From Deltaproteobacteria bacterium (GTDB taxonomy: Bacteria > Myxococcota_A > Polyangia > JAAYKL01): DNA of 11,919 bases. The notes under the pieces are model-generated. The model saw nothing but the letters and a program-made list of their open reading frames with translations, ran no database searches and was not told the origin of the DNA. Below, in pieces: positions 1 through 6,712 of the stretch (the first letter of the stretch is position 1; the number at the start of each line of letters is the position of its first letter). Made by a program: the position numbers and the translations under genes. Location: NCBI GenBank assembly GCA_011389755.1, contig JAABTR010000005.1, positions 1 through 11,919 on the forward strand, written 5' to 3'.

Positions 1-727
1 CGCGCCCATGCGCACGTCGACGCTGGCAAAGTTCAAGACGGCCATCCAGATGACGGCCAGCGGGTTCATCGTGGCGCTGCTCATCTGGGGAGAGACGTGG
101 CCTTCTTACGTCTTATTATCGGTGGCGACGGCGACGCCGCTGACACTCATCGCCTATCGACTGTTCAAGGGGCAAAAGCAGGGGCTGCGCAGCACGGTCA
201 TGTTCCTCATGCTCGCCGCGACGCTGGGTTACTACAGCGCCTTGGGAACGGCCGTCACGATCATCTCCGTTTTGTATCTCGTCGCTTTAATCACGATCTA
301 CAGCGGAGTGAGCTACTTGGCCGATGGGTGGTCCTCGCTAAAAAAACAACAAGGACGTGTAAAAGAGGTCACGCGCTTCATCCTCGAAGGCGTCTGCCTG
401 CCCACCGTATTCGTCCTTTTGCTGGGCCGCTACACGGCTTTCGGCATGTCGACCCTCATCATCCTCATCATCACCTCGGAGCTCGCCGTCGGCGGGCTGG
501 GTAATTTCCTCGCCAGCAAAAAGATTAGGCCCAAGTTTCGAGCCGTAACCCTGAAGACCACAGCTCAGATCCTGGTCGGAGCGTGCGCTCTATTTCTTAC
601 CTTCGTCGATGTTCCCCACGGGGCCCTTATCGGCGAGCTGTGCATCGCCACGGCGTTCGCCATCAACGTCGTTTACTTGGTCGGCTCCTTCCGGCGACAC
701 CGCGCCGTCTATCTCGGCGCTCTGTGA
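1..727 (+). CDS. CDP-alcohol phosphatidyltransferase (PgsA-like), 3' part, with a C-terminal extension
   Basis: The frame is open to the window edge, and the ATG at 8 sits in the middle of a family motif, so the gene is truncated on its 5' side. From that ATG, residues 4-16 (STLAKFKTAIQMT) match the Gly/Lys-Lys-Thr-Gln motif before helix 5 of phosphatidylglycerophosphate synthases. Residues 78-105, ending in YSGVSYL, match their last helix (WSGVDYF in the Bacillus enzyme). This family transfers a phosphatidyl group from CDP-diacylglycerol to an alcohol in the inner membrane. Its catalytic DG..AR motif would lie upstream and cannot be seen. Ordinary PgsA ends near residue 112. Here about 125 more residues follow with three or four further hydrophobic helices, including ELAVGGLGNFLA and LKTTAQIL, which resemble a second copy of helices 4-5. 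The exact alcohol substrate is unknown. The 3' end overlaps the convergent M48 gene. Confidence 0.72.
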   Translation, partial: APMRTSTLAKFKTAIQMTASGFIVALLIWGETWPSYVLLSVATATPLTLIAYRLFKGQKQGLRSTVMFLMLAATLGYYSALGTAVTIISVLYLVALITIYSGVSYLADGWSSLKKQQGRVKEVTRFILEGVCLPTVFVLLLGRYTAFGMSTLIILIITSELAVGGLGNFLASKKIRPKFRAVTLKTTAQILVGACALFLTFVDVPHGALIGELCIATAFAINVVYLVGSFRRHRAVYLGAL

Positions 728-2041
728 AACTTTTTCCCTTTGCTGAGCGTACTGTCTCATGCTCGCCAAGCGCCCCTTGAGCCCCGGATGCGTGTTGTAG
801 TAGCCGCGATAGAGCTTATGGCTGCCGGGTGAAGAGAGGTTCTGCTTGGTCAGCGCGACCAGCGCGTCGCCCAGGTCATCGGGGTTTCCCACCGCGTCCA
901 CGGCAAAGCGGTCGGCGGCCCGCTCCGCGCGCCTCGACAGGCACCGCCCCAGCCAACCCGCCGGCGCCAAGAGCTCCGACACCATCAAACCAAAGACCAC
1001 AAGCGCCGCGTGGTCGCTCACAGCAGCGAACCCGAGCCCGTGATAGAAACTCGGCGTCCCTTTGGATAGGTCGAGCAGAAAAAGCATGGCCAGCATGCCG
1101 GCCATTGAGAAAATGAGTCTCTTGCGCAAGTGGCCGAGCTTGAAGTGGCCGAGCTCATGGGCGAGCACCGCGAGGAGCTGCGGCTCGGAAATTTTTTCGA
1201 CGAGGGTGTCGTAAAAAACGATGCGCCGCGCCCCGGGCAGACCGACGATGAATGCGTTCGAATGCGCGGTTCGACGCGAGCCGTCCATGGTGAAGACGCG
1301 GTCGACGGGGAAATTCACGTCTTTGGCGAGCTTCTTTATCCGCTGGGCGAGCTCACCTTCGACAGGGGTGAACGTGTTGAACAAAGGCATAATCAGCACC
1401 GGAAAAGCCCAGGCGACCACGAGCTGAAAGACCGCCAACACCGCGAAAGCGATGAGCCACCAAAAACGCTCGGCGCGCCCCATCATCACGAGCAAGGCGG
1501 TGAGCATCCCCCCTGCCAAGAGCCCCCCCAGGATCACAGACTTCATTTTATCGACGAAGAACCCTGCCGGACCTTGTCTGTTGAAGCCGTGTCTCGTCTC
1601 CACGCCGAAGACCGACCACAACTCGAAGGGGAGAGATGCCGCCGTCAGGGCACACCCCAAAGCCGCGAAAAAAAGCAGCCCGGTCGGCAGGGGCGGCCAA
1701 CCGAGACCTTCGACCAGGGCGTCGAGCCAGGCGAACCCGAAACCTACCATCGCCCACAAAAGCGCCGCATCCCACAACCGCGACACGACGGACAACCGGA
1801 GCTTGTCGGTGTTGTAGGCGATGGCTTTGTCGATCGTTTCCACGTCGATTCGCCCCTTGAGATGCTTGGGAACCCTGCCCCGTCGGGCCTTCAAGTAACC
1901 CATCTGCACAAAGTCCAAGACGAGCTCGAATCCCTGATGCAACACGAACAAAGCGGCAAAGACCGCGGTCACAATGTTAAAAGTCATGATGACTACATAC
2001 CCCATGACCGAAGCGCTGGAAAAGACGGGGGGGCAATTCAT
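590..2041 (-). CDS. Ste24-type M48 membrane zinc metallopeptidase (CAAX protease family)
   Basis: Integral inner-membrane endopeptidase. Numbered from the chosen start, the zinc site is HELGH (295-299), and the third ligand is Glu373 in the SRRAERAAD segment, as in Ste24/HtpX proteins. NAFIVGLPGARRIVFYDTL, just before the zinc site, is the usual Ste24 signature, and HPGLKGRLASM is the usual C-terminal signature. Several hydrophobic helices precede and follow the active site. The ATG at 2041 has a perfect AAGGAGG, but only 2 nt away. ATGs at 2005 and 1987 are in frame, and the 1987 one (MTFNIVTAVF) starts right before the first membrane helix, so the start is uncertain. The family fold ends near residue 438. 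A hydrophilic, acidic tail of 45 residues follows and lies wholly antisense to the 3' end of the preceding gene. Bacterial homologues probably act in membrane-protein quality control; the substrate is unknown. Confidence 0.93.
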   Translation of the reverse strand: MNCPPVFSSASVMGYVVIMTFNIVTAVFAALFVLHQGFELVLDFVQMGYLKARRGRVPKHLKGRIDVETIDKAIAYNTDKLRLSVVSRLWDAALLWAMVGFGFAWLDALVEGLGWPPLPTGLLFFAALGCALTAASLPFELWSVFGVETRHGFNRQGPAGFFVDKMKSVILGGLLAGGMLTALLVMMGRAERFWWLIAFAVLAVFQLVVAWAFPVLIMPLFNTFTPVEGELAQRIKKLAKDVNFPVDRVFTMDGSRRTAHSNAFIVGLPGARRIVFYDTLVEKISEPQLLAVLAHELGHFKLGHLRKRLIFSMAGMLAMLFLLDLSKGTPSFYHGLGFAAVSDHAALVVFGLMVSELLAPAGWLGRCLSRRAERAADRFAVDAVGNPDDLGDALVALTKQNLSSPGSHKLYRGYYNTHPGLKGRLASMRQYAQQREKVSQSAEIDGAVSPEGADQVNDVDGERRGDAQLADKGPVGNIDEGKK

Positions 2042-2069
2042 TGCCTCCTTGCTGCCGGTTGAGTAGAAT
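2041..2069 (+). promoter_or_regulatory. Candidate sigma-70-like promoter for the ATP-grasp-like gene
   Basis: TTGCCT (2041-2046) and TAGAAT (2064-2069) are separated by 17 bp and stand 38 bp before the ATG at 2108. Four of six and five of six bases match the consensus. The -35 box overlaps the ribosome-binding site of the divergent M48 gene. This was found by eye in a short intergenic space, so it is only a candidate. Confidence 0.35.
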
Positions 2070-2107
2070 TTGCGAAACCCGAAGCGTCGCACTCGGAAAC
2101 GATACGA

Positions 2108-3496
2108 ATGAAGGACACGAAGAAGAACCGCTGCGTCTTGGTCGTCGCGCCCGACCCAGCAACGACGGGACACCTCGCGCGTTTCATCGCCAAGCACGCA
2201 GGTGTCGAGGTCGAGACGGCGATCTCAAAAAAGACAGCCAAGCTTCGGCGGTTCCTCTTGAGTGAAAACGCCACGCCGCTGTGCGCCGTCTTGGTGCCTT
2301 CCGACGATCAGGGGCCGCCGCAAATCGAGGTGATTCGGCAGTACACGCGCCAAGGCATCCCCTGTCTCATCTGGGATGCGTCCCACGGGGAAGACGGCCG
2401 TGGCGGTTTTGTGACCATGCGCCTAGCGGAGCAAGCCGGCGCGCGGCCCCACAAAGCGCTGGAGGTCATCGCGGAGGCGGTGCGGCTGCTCAACTATTTC
2501 GGCGGCGCTCCGGACGACGGCGTCGTGCTCAACGGGCGCCGCTCTTCCCTCGTCGGGACGCGGATCACAGACACCTTGCTGGCCGCAGGGCTCAAAATCA
2601 AGCGCAGCGTCCGAGCCCGCCCCAACACGGCATTTTTGTCCTTGGGCGACGACGGCCGCGTGACCTTGTCGTTGGGAGAACGAGCCCCCCTGGAGGTCGA
2701 CGCCTTCGAGACCACATTCGCGGCGATGGAGCTTTTGAGCTCGAAGCTGGTGGCGAGCGCGCCGGATGAGGACCCCAAAACCGACGTCGACAAAGACGCG
2801 GTCTCCTTCATCGTCAAACCCCCGCCCCGGGTGCTCTCCGAAGTGACCTCCAAGCGGCTCCTGGCAGGTTACGGGGTCGAGCCTCCTTACGAACATCTTT
2901 GCAGCTCTCAAAGCGAGGCCGTTCGCATCGCCTCGGAGATGAAAGACGCGGTGACGCTCAAGCTCGTCCGGCCGGAATTTTCAAGCAGGCACCACACCGA
3001 AGCGATCTCGCGAGACGTTCAAGGACAAGCGGCCGTCAAGCGGGAGTTCAACCGGCTCATGTTGCTCTCCGAGGGGCTCGGCCCTCCGAAGGCGCTGGGC
3101 GTCCTGGTCGCCAAAGAGACAACCATCCACGCAGCGATCCGCGCGGAACTCAAAATCCATGCCCACTTCGGCAGGCTCCTCATTTTGGAGCAGTGGGGCG
3201 AGAGGCGATCCCCCAATTCCGGCGGGGTGCTGCCGATCCCCTGCTCCTACAGCGATGTCCGCGTTGCGCTCAGCCGCACCCTCGGCGACGTCGACCAGGA
3301 GATCATCGAGCTCTTGTGCCGGGACGTTTATCGTCTGAGTATTTGCGTCACAGATCTCGCCTCCCGCATCGACAGGCTGGAGGTCGATCCGCTCGCGGTG
3401 GTGAGCTCGGAAGACGCACAGCTCGAGGCACTCGCTCTCGACGCAACGGTCGGCATCGCCGAAAAGTTCGATTTTTCGATTCCGGCGCTGCCTTGA
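2108..3496 (+). CDS. Protein with degenerate acetyl-CoA-synthetase-type ATP-grasp domain
   Basis: 462 residues. The C-terminal half (about 243-455) follows the ATP-grasp domain of ADP-forming acyl-CoA synthetases. The K-rLL-YGV opening is at 249-256, the segment EAVRIASEMKDAVTLKL with the ATP-type lysine at 285, GVLVAK at 331-336, and the closing LEVDPLA...LALDA at 424-446. Key positions are lost: the usual HKSD-GGV stretch reads SRHHTEAI, the glycine loop GLGG reads LEQWGER, and the metal-binding Asn of the E-D-x-N-P motif is Asp. It is therefore probably not a working ligase. Residues 8-90 (CVLVVAPDP...CAVLVP...GIPCLIWDA) look like a Rossmann-type, receiver-like fold without a clear phospho-acceptor. 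Residues 135-215 are unrecognised. No signal peptide or membrane helix is visible, so it should be cytoplasmic. The ribosome-binding site is weak. The MshEN gene follows after 45 bp and may be co-expressed. Confidence 0.72.
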   Translation: MKDTKKNRCVLVVAPDPATTGHLARFIAKHAGVEVETAISKKTAKLRRFLLSENATPLCAVLVPSDDQGPPQIEVIRQYTRQGIPCLIWDASHGEDGRGGFVTMRLAEQAGARPHKALEVIAEAVRLLNYFGGAPDDGVVLNGRRSSLVGTRITDTLLAAGLKIKRSVRARPNTAFLSLGDDGRVTLSLGERAPLEVDAFETTFAAMELLSSKLVASAPDEDPKTDVDKDAVSFIVKPPPRVLSEVTSKRLLAGYGVEPPYEHLCSSQSEAVRIASEMKDAVTLKLVRPEFSSRHHTEAISRDVQGQAAVKREFNRLMLLSEGLGPPKALGVLVAKETTIHAAIRAELKIHAHFGRLLILEQWGERRSPNSGGVLPIPCSYSDVRVALSRTLGDVDQEIIELLCRDVYRLSICVTDLASRIDRLEVDPLAVVSSEDAQLEALALDATVGIAEKFDFSIPALP

Positions 3497-3520
3497 ATTC
3501 GGTGAGCTATAAACTATTAT
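3493..3520 (+). promoter_or_regulatory. Candidate promoter between the ATP-grasp-like and MshEN genes
   Basis: TTGAAT (3493-3498) and TATTAT (3515-3520) are spaced by 16 bp in a locally AT-rich patch. The transcription start would fall about 15 nt before the ATG at 3542, just ahead of a TGGGA ribosome-binding site at 3529-3533, which leaves a very short leader. Read-through from the upstream gene is the alternative. Confidence 0.3.
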
Positions 3521-3541
3521 GTTTACGATGGGACTAAACAA

Positions 3542-4576
3542 ATGACAGATACGCGACGTCGGCTCGGGGAGACGCTCATCCAGGCAGGTGTCTTGACTCA
3601 AGAGCAGCTCGATGCCGTGCTGGATATTCAATCCAAGCGGCAGCTGCGTTTGGGCACGATCTTGCTGCAGGAACGCTTGGTCACGGAACCGCAGCTGGTT
3701 CAGGCGCTCAGCCGGCAGCTGTCGATCCCGTGGGTCAGCCTGTGGCACATCGACGTGCCCGATGCCCTGCTCGAGTTCGTCCCTCTCTCTCTTGCCGAGG
3801 AGTTTTTTCTTATCCCCATCTACGTGCGCAGCTCCCCAAACGGCGAACGCACCTTGTATGTGGCCATGAACGACCCGATGGACGACGACGCCCTGCGCCT
3901 CGTCGCGGCCTCGGCCGGGATGAACGTGCGGCCCATGATCGCGGGCCCCTCGGATATCGCCGCCGCGATCCAGGCTTACTACGTGGGAGATGAAACCGAA
4001 GAGGCGGTCGCCGAACAGGCCGCCGGGCCTCGGAACGCTCCCTCCGTCCCTCCTCCTGTGCCCAAGGTGCCGCCGACGCCCCGCAATTCGCCCCCGACGA
4101 ACCAGGCAACGCCGGGCCCAGGCCCGGCCGAGGAGACAATAAGACCAGCGGTCGAAGATGCCGCGCCCCGGCAAGAAACCGCGCCCAAGGATCCGTCAGC
4201 GAATTCCGCCGGCCCCACCATCGAGGAGAGAGCTGAATTGAGCGACGAGGACAAAAAAAAGAGGGTTCAAAGAGAAGCCGAAAAGCACATGTTCGGGGTG
4301 GGCAACCCCACAAAATCAAGACGGCTGTCCTTGACGCTGCTCGACGGCACGACAATCCAGTTCGGCGCCGAAGCCGGAAAAAATGAGCAAGGCGTTTTCA
4401 CCAAAGATCAGCTCATCGCCGGGCTGAGAGCTGCGGCGGGCGGCACGCCCCTAGACGACTTTTTGCCTTCGACCGCGTGGCAGTCCTACATGGCCGCGCT
4501 GCTCGAGGTGCTGTTTCGCAAACACCTCGTTTTGTTCGACGAGTTCTACGAGGAGCTTCAAAAAGGCTCCTCGTAG
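3542..4576 (+). CDS. Stand-alone MshEN (GspE/PilB N-terminal) domain protein, likely c-di-GMP binding
   Basis: 344 residues. The N-terminus carries two consecutive 24-residue MshEN motifs, R7-Q30 and R36-Q59, each with the RLGxxL...L...L..Q pattern that binds cyclic di-GMP in MshE and related type II secretion/type IV pilus ATPases. The rest of the GspE N-domain runs to about residue 150 (LSRQLSIPWVSL, LYVAMNDPMDD, YYVGDE). A Pro/Ala-rich linker follows (about 155-235), then a separate C-terminal domain (about 245-344) with strands such as RRLSLTLLDGTTIQFG and a helical end rich in Leu/Phe. There is no Walker ATPase, so this is not a secretion motor but probably a signalling adaptor. Stand-alone MshEN proteins with linkers are common in myxobacteria. 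A perfect inverted repeat spans its stop codon. Cytoplasmic; partner unknown. Confidence 0.82.
   Translation: MTDTRRRLGETLIQAGVLTQEQLDAVLDIQSKRQLRLGTILLQERLVTEPQLVQALSRQLSIPWVSLWHIDVPDALLEFVPLSLAEEFFLIPIYVRSSPNGERTLYVAMNDPMDDDALRLVAASAGMNVRPMIAGPSDIAAAIQAYYVGDETEEAVAEQAAGPRNAPSVPPPVPKVPPTPRNSPPTNQATPGPGPAEETIRPAVEDAAPRQETAPKDPSANSAGPTIEERAELSDEDKKKRVQREAEKHMFGVGNPTKSRRLSLTLLDGTTIQFGAEAGKNEQGVFTKDQLIAGLRAAAGGTPLDDFLPSTAWQSYMAALLEVLFRKHLVLFDEFYEELQKGSS
4546..4576. terminator. Perfect 11-bp inverted repeat over the MshEN stop codon
   Basis: CTACGAGGAGC (4546-4556) and GCTCCTCGTAG (4566-4576) pair perfectly around a 9-nt loop (TTCAAAAAG). The right arm includes the TAG stop. The nearest T-run (TTTTT, 4594-4598) is 17 nt past the stem, so this is not a textbook intrinsic terminator. 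Its place between two convergent genes fits a bidirectional RNA hairpin that ends transcription or protects the 3' end. Confidence 0.5.
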
Positions 4577-4600
4577 TCGCGGCGCGCCCTCACCTTTTTA

Positions 4601-4903
4601 TCACTTCCAGCTAAGGACCCAGTTTGCGAGGGTCTTGCGATCTTGCTCGGGCAGCACCCCCAAAGCAGAGATCACATCGAATCGACACCATTTGTCGCCA
4701 TGGAGACTGAGCAAAAGGCGGCAGGCATGCCAAGACGCGGTGCCCTCCCCTTGCCTCTCGGCCCAAAGAGTCAGCTCTTCGGGGTTCCAAGGATCGAGCC
4801 CCGGCGCCTTGTCCAGGCAGACGAAACGCCGCCCCAGTGACGATACCCGACGAGAGATGGGAAGCTCAGGGTTTTCGTAGTCGCGTATGAGTCGTTGTTG
4901 CAT
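4601..4903 (-). CDS. Hypothetical 100-residue Trp-rich protein
   Basis: I do not recognise this family. The ATG at 4903 is chosen over one 30 nt upstream because GAGGAG stands 7 nt before it. The protein has no signal peptide or membrane helix. It starts with MQQRLIRDYENPELP, has a Pro/Trp stretch (GLDPWNPEELTLWAE) and a C-terminal helical part ending NWVLSWK. Six tryptophans in 100 residues is unusually many and suggests a compact folded or binding domain. It lies 24 bp from the convergent MshEN gene and 87 bp downstream of the deiminase gene, on the same strand as the latter. Good ribosome-binding site, sensible composition and neat fit between neighbours support a real gene. Confidence 0.68.
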   Translation of the reverse strand: MQQRLIRDYENPELPISRRVSSLGRRFVCLDKAPGLDPWNPEELTLWAERQGEGTASWHACRLLLSLHGDKWCRFDVISALGVLPEQDRKTLANWVLSWK

Positions 4904-4934
4904 CTTCGTGCTCCTCGAACAGGTGGCATCCACG

Positions 4935-4963
4935 AGAGTAGGTCATCGGCACGCGAAACTCAA
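4935..4963 (-). promoter_or_regulatory. Weak candidate promoter for the Trp-rich small protein
   Basis: On the minus strand TTGAGT (4963-4958) and TACTCT (4940-4935) are 17 bp apart, 32 bp before the ATG at 4903. The -10 box matches only half the consensus. Transcription could equally continue from the deiminase gene. Confidence 0.22.
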
Positions 4964-4990
4964 TTTTGCGCACAGCCGCCGTGGTTCGCT

Positions 4991-6589
4991 TTACAAGACG
5001 AGATGAATCAGAATATCGAGACTCTGGCGTGAACGAGGGGGCACAGCTTTCACGTTGCAGCCCGAGCCGGTTTCTGAGCGCGCGCTCAAAGGGGGAGATT
5101 TCGCCCCAGTGTCATCCGAATCCCAAGACGCCCCCGCCGTGTCCGAAGCTGGACGCTCTTCGTCAGGAGGGCGACCGCACGGCCGCGTGTCGAAGCGGCA
5201 ATCTGCTCCGCACTCCACACGACCCTCCGGCAACCCCAGGCTCTGGCACGTCTGCCCCGCCAGATCTTCGCCGTCGCAGTCTTCGAGCATCGGATCGAGC
5301 CGCCCATTTCCGCAAACGGACGCTATCTGCATTGTGGTGCAGTGGACAGCGCCGCCTTGCGCGATGATGGAAGACGAAGGAATCCCAATTATCTCGTAGT
5401 CCGGCCCCAGCACCTCGGCGTAGACCTCGAGCGCCTCACTGTCATACAGGGGCGCATCATAGGTCGGCACCAGCACCACGTGGTTGAGGATCACCGAGTT
5501 GGTGTAGGTCTTGTAGATCCAGCCTTCCGGGCCAGCTCCCAAGGGTGGAAGTGTGACGCGGTGGATATCGAAGGGCTGACCGGCGAGATTCGTCGCGCGC
5601 TCCATCAACGCGACGTTCTCTTCGATGACAGCATCCGCCTCGAGGTTGTTGTCCTTGGAGTTTGGGAAATCGATCATCAAAACGTCGGTGGGAGACAGCA
5701 GCTTTGCATAGAGATCCACATGCCCGGTCCCCGAGTTGGGCGCGGGCCTCAGCCAGAGGATCTGCTCGCACCCCAAAAACTGGGCCATCATGTCTTCGAC
5801 CTCTTCGAAGGTGTCTGCATCCGGGTTCTTGCCGTTGTCGCCGGGGATGTCGTTTGACAAAACGCACGTCCCTTGTCCGTCGGTCTGATAGTTCCCCCCT
5901 TCCAAGTAGAGCTTTCGTGCATCGGGAGGAAGGTGCGCGTCTCCCTCGAGACCGTGTCGCGAGAGGCCTAAAACCTGGGCCAAAAGCTCGGGGACAGCAT
6001 CGTCCTGCTCTCGAAAATCGTAGTAATGCAGATCGACCAAGCCGAGTTTTTCTTGTTTCGACGCGCCGGTCTCCCACGGCTCGTAAATGCTGATGGGGCC
6101 GAAATCCCGAATCCACTTTGTGTTCAACCCTTCGGGCGAAGCGACGACGCTCACATGAGCTGTGTCGACACCTCGGGAGGCGAGCTCCAAGGCAAAGTCT
6201 TCCGCATCGTCCCGTGTGAGCGCGATGGCGCGCGCCCCGCCGGGAGAGGTTCCCCCTCTCAAGATATCCACAAACATGCTGTTTTTTCCCCAGTCGCCCT
6301 GGGTTACGAGCAGCGCGGCCACCGGCTCGAACTCGGCGGGAACGCGGTAGCCGGGACGCGGCGGCGGCGGCAACAACCGGTCTTCCAGCCGATGCAAGGC
6401 GGGAGGCCTTGGGCGGGAAGCTTCCCTTTGGCGCTCTTCGAGGGTGCGCCACGCGGGCAGCTCGTCTCCGGTCAGAAGCCTCTCATTGGCCTCCAACACT
6501 TCCGTATCGGTGTGAGCAGCCGCCTGCCCCAGCCCAAAAACCGACGCGACCGCGAAGAGGGCGAGCGGGCGGACACGCGATACCGTCAT
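4991..6589 (-). CDS. Secreted peptidyl-arginine/agmatine deiminase-family enzyme with Cys-rich C-terminus
   Basis: 532 residues. The ATG at 6589 has AGGAG 7 nt upstream and opens a Sec signal peptide (MTVSRVRPLALFAVASVFGLGQAAA). Residues 80-425 form a guanidine-modifying fold of the Porphyromonas PAD/agmatine deiminase family, with all expected catalytic residues: Asp162 (RDFGP), His290 and Asp292 (GHVD), and Cys417 (GGAVHCTT). The substrate-loop EGGN (230-233) and the TNSVILNHVVLVP strand are also present. These enzymes hydrolyse a guanidino group to a ureido group plus ammonia, on arginine side chains or agmatine. Export suggests an extracytoplasmic arginine substrate rather than polyamine synthesis, but this is inference. 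Residues 426-471 are a myxobacterial-type Cys-rich repeat. An Asp/Ser-rich linker and a tail with GSGC at 508-511, basic residues and SLDILIHLVL follow, resembling a reduced MYXO-CTERM surface-sorting signal. Confidence 0.9.
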   Translation of the reverse strand: MTVSRVRPLALFAVASVFGLGQAAAHTDTEVLEANERLLTGDELPAWRTLEERQREASRPRPPALHRLEDRLLPPPPRPGYRVPAEFEPVAALLVTQGDWGKNSMFVDILRGGTSPGGARAIALTRDDAEDFALELASRGVDTAHVSVVASPEGLNTKWIRDFGPISIYEPWETGASKQEKLGLVDLHYYDFREQDDAVPELLAQVLGLSRHGLEGDAHLPPDARKLYLEGGNYQTDGQGTCVLSNDIPGDNGKNPDADTFEEVEDMMAQFLGCEQILWLRPAPNSGTGHVDLYAKLLSPTDVLMIDFPNSKDNNLEADAVIEENVALMERATNLAGQPFDIHRVTLPPLGAGPEGWIYKTYTNSVILNHVVLVPTYDAPLYDSEALEVYAEVLGPDYEIIGIPSSSIIAQGGAVHCTTMQIASVCGNGRLDPMLEDCDGEDLAGQTCQSLGLPEGRVECGADCRFDTRPCGRPPDEERPASDTAGASWDSDDTGAKSPPLSARSETGSGCNVKAVPPRSRQSLDILIHLVL

Positions 6590-6673
6590 CTTCCAACTCC
6601 TGACGTTTGCAACGCCGGCAGTCCCGGCGCTCGACTCGGGCGCCGGAGAAGCTGCCCTTTTCCATTTCCTCCA

Positions 6674-6705
6674 TCTATATTTCGAGCTAGGGTGCTGAAC
6701 GTCAA
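6674..6705 (-). promoter_or_regulatory. Candidate promoter of the deiminase gene
   Basis: On the minus strand TTGACG (6705-6700) precedes TATAGA (6679-6674) with a 20-bp spacer, longer than ideal. It lies 84 bp before the ATG at 6589. The same AT patch read on the plus strand gives TATATT (6676-6681), a possible -10 box for the divergent zinc-ribbon gene with no good -35 box. Confidence 0.28.
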
Positions 6706-6712
6706 ACGATCC

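Noticed and set aside
1130..2062. 310-codon open frame on the plus strand, opposite the M48 gene
   Set aside because: Its product is hydrophilic, rich in Glu/His/Arg/Pro and without any family signature. The minus strand there codes a complete M48 protease, so this is a GC-rich antisense shadow.
2981..4174. 397-codon open frame on the minus strand across the ATP-grasp-like and MshEN genes
   Set aside because: It spans two well-supported genes and their spacer, has low-complexity composition and no ribosome-binding site or domain.
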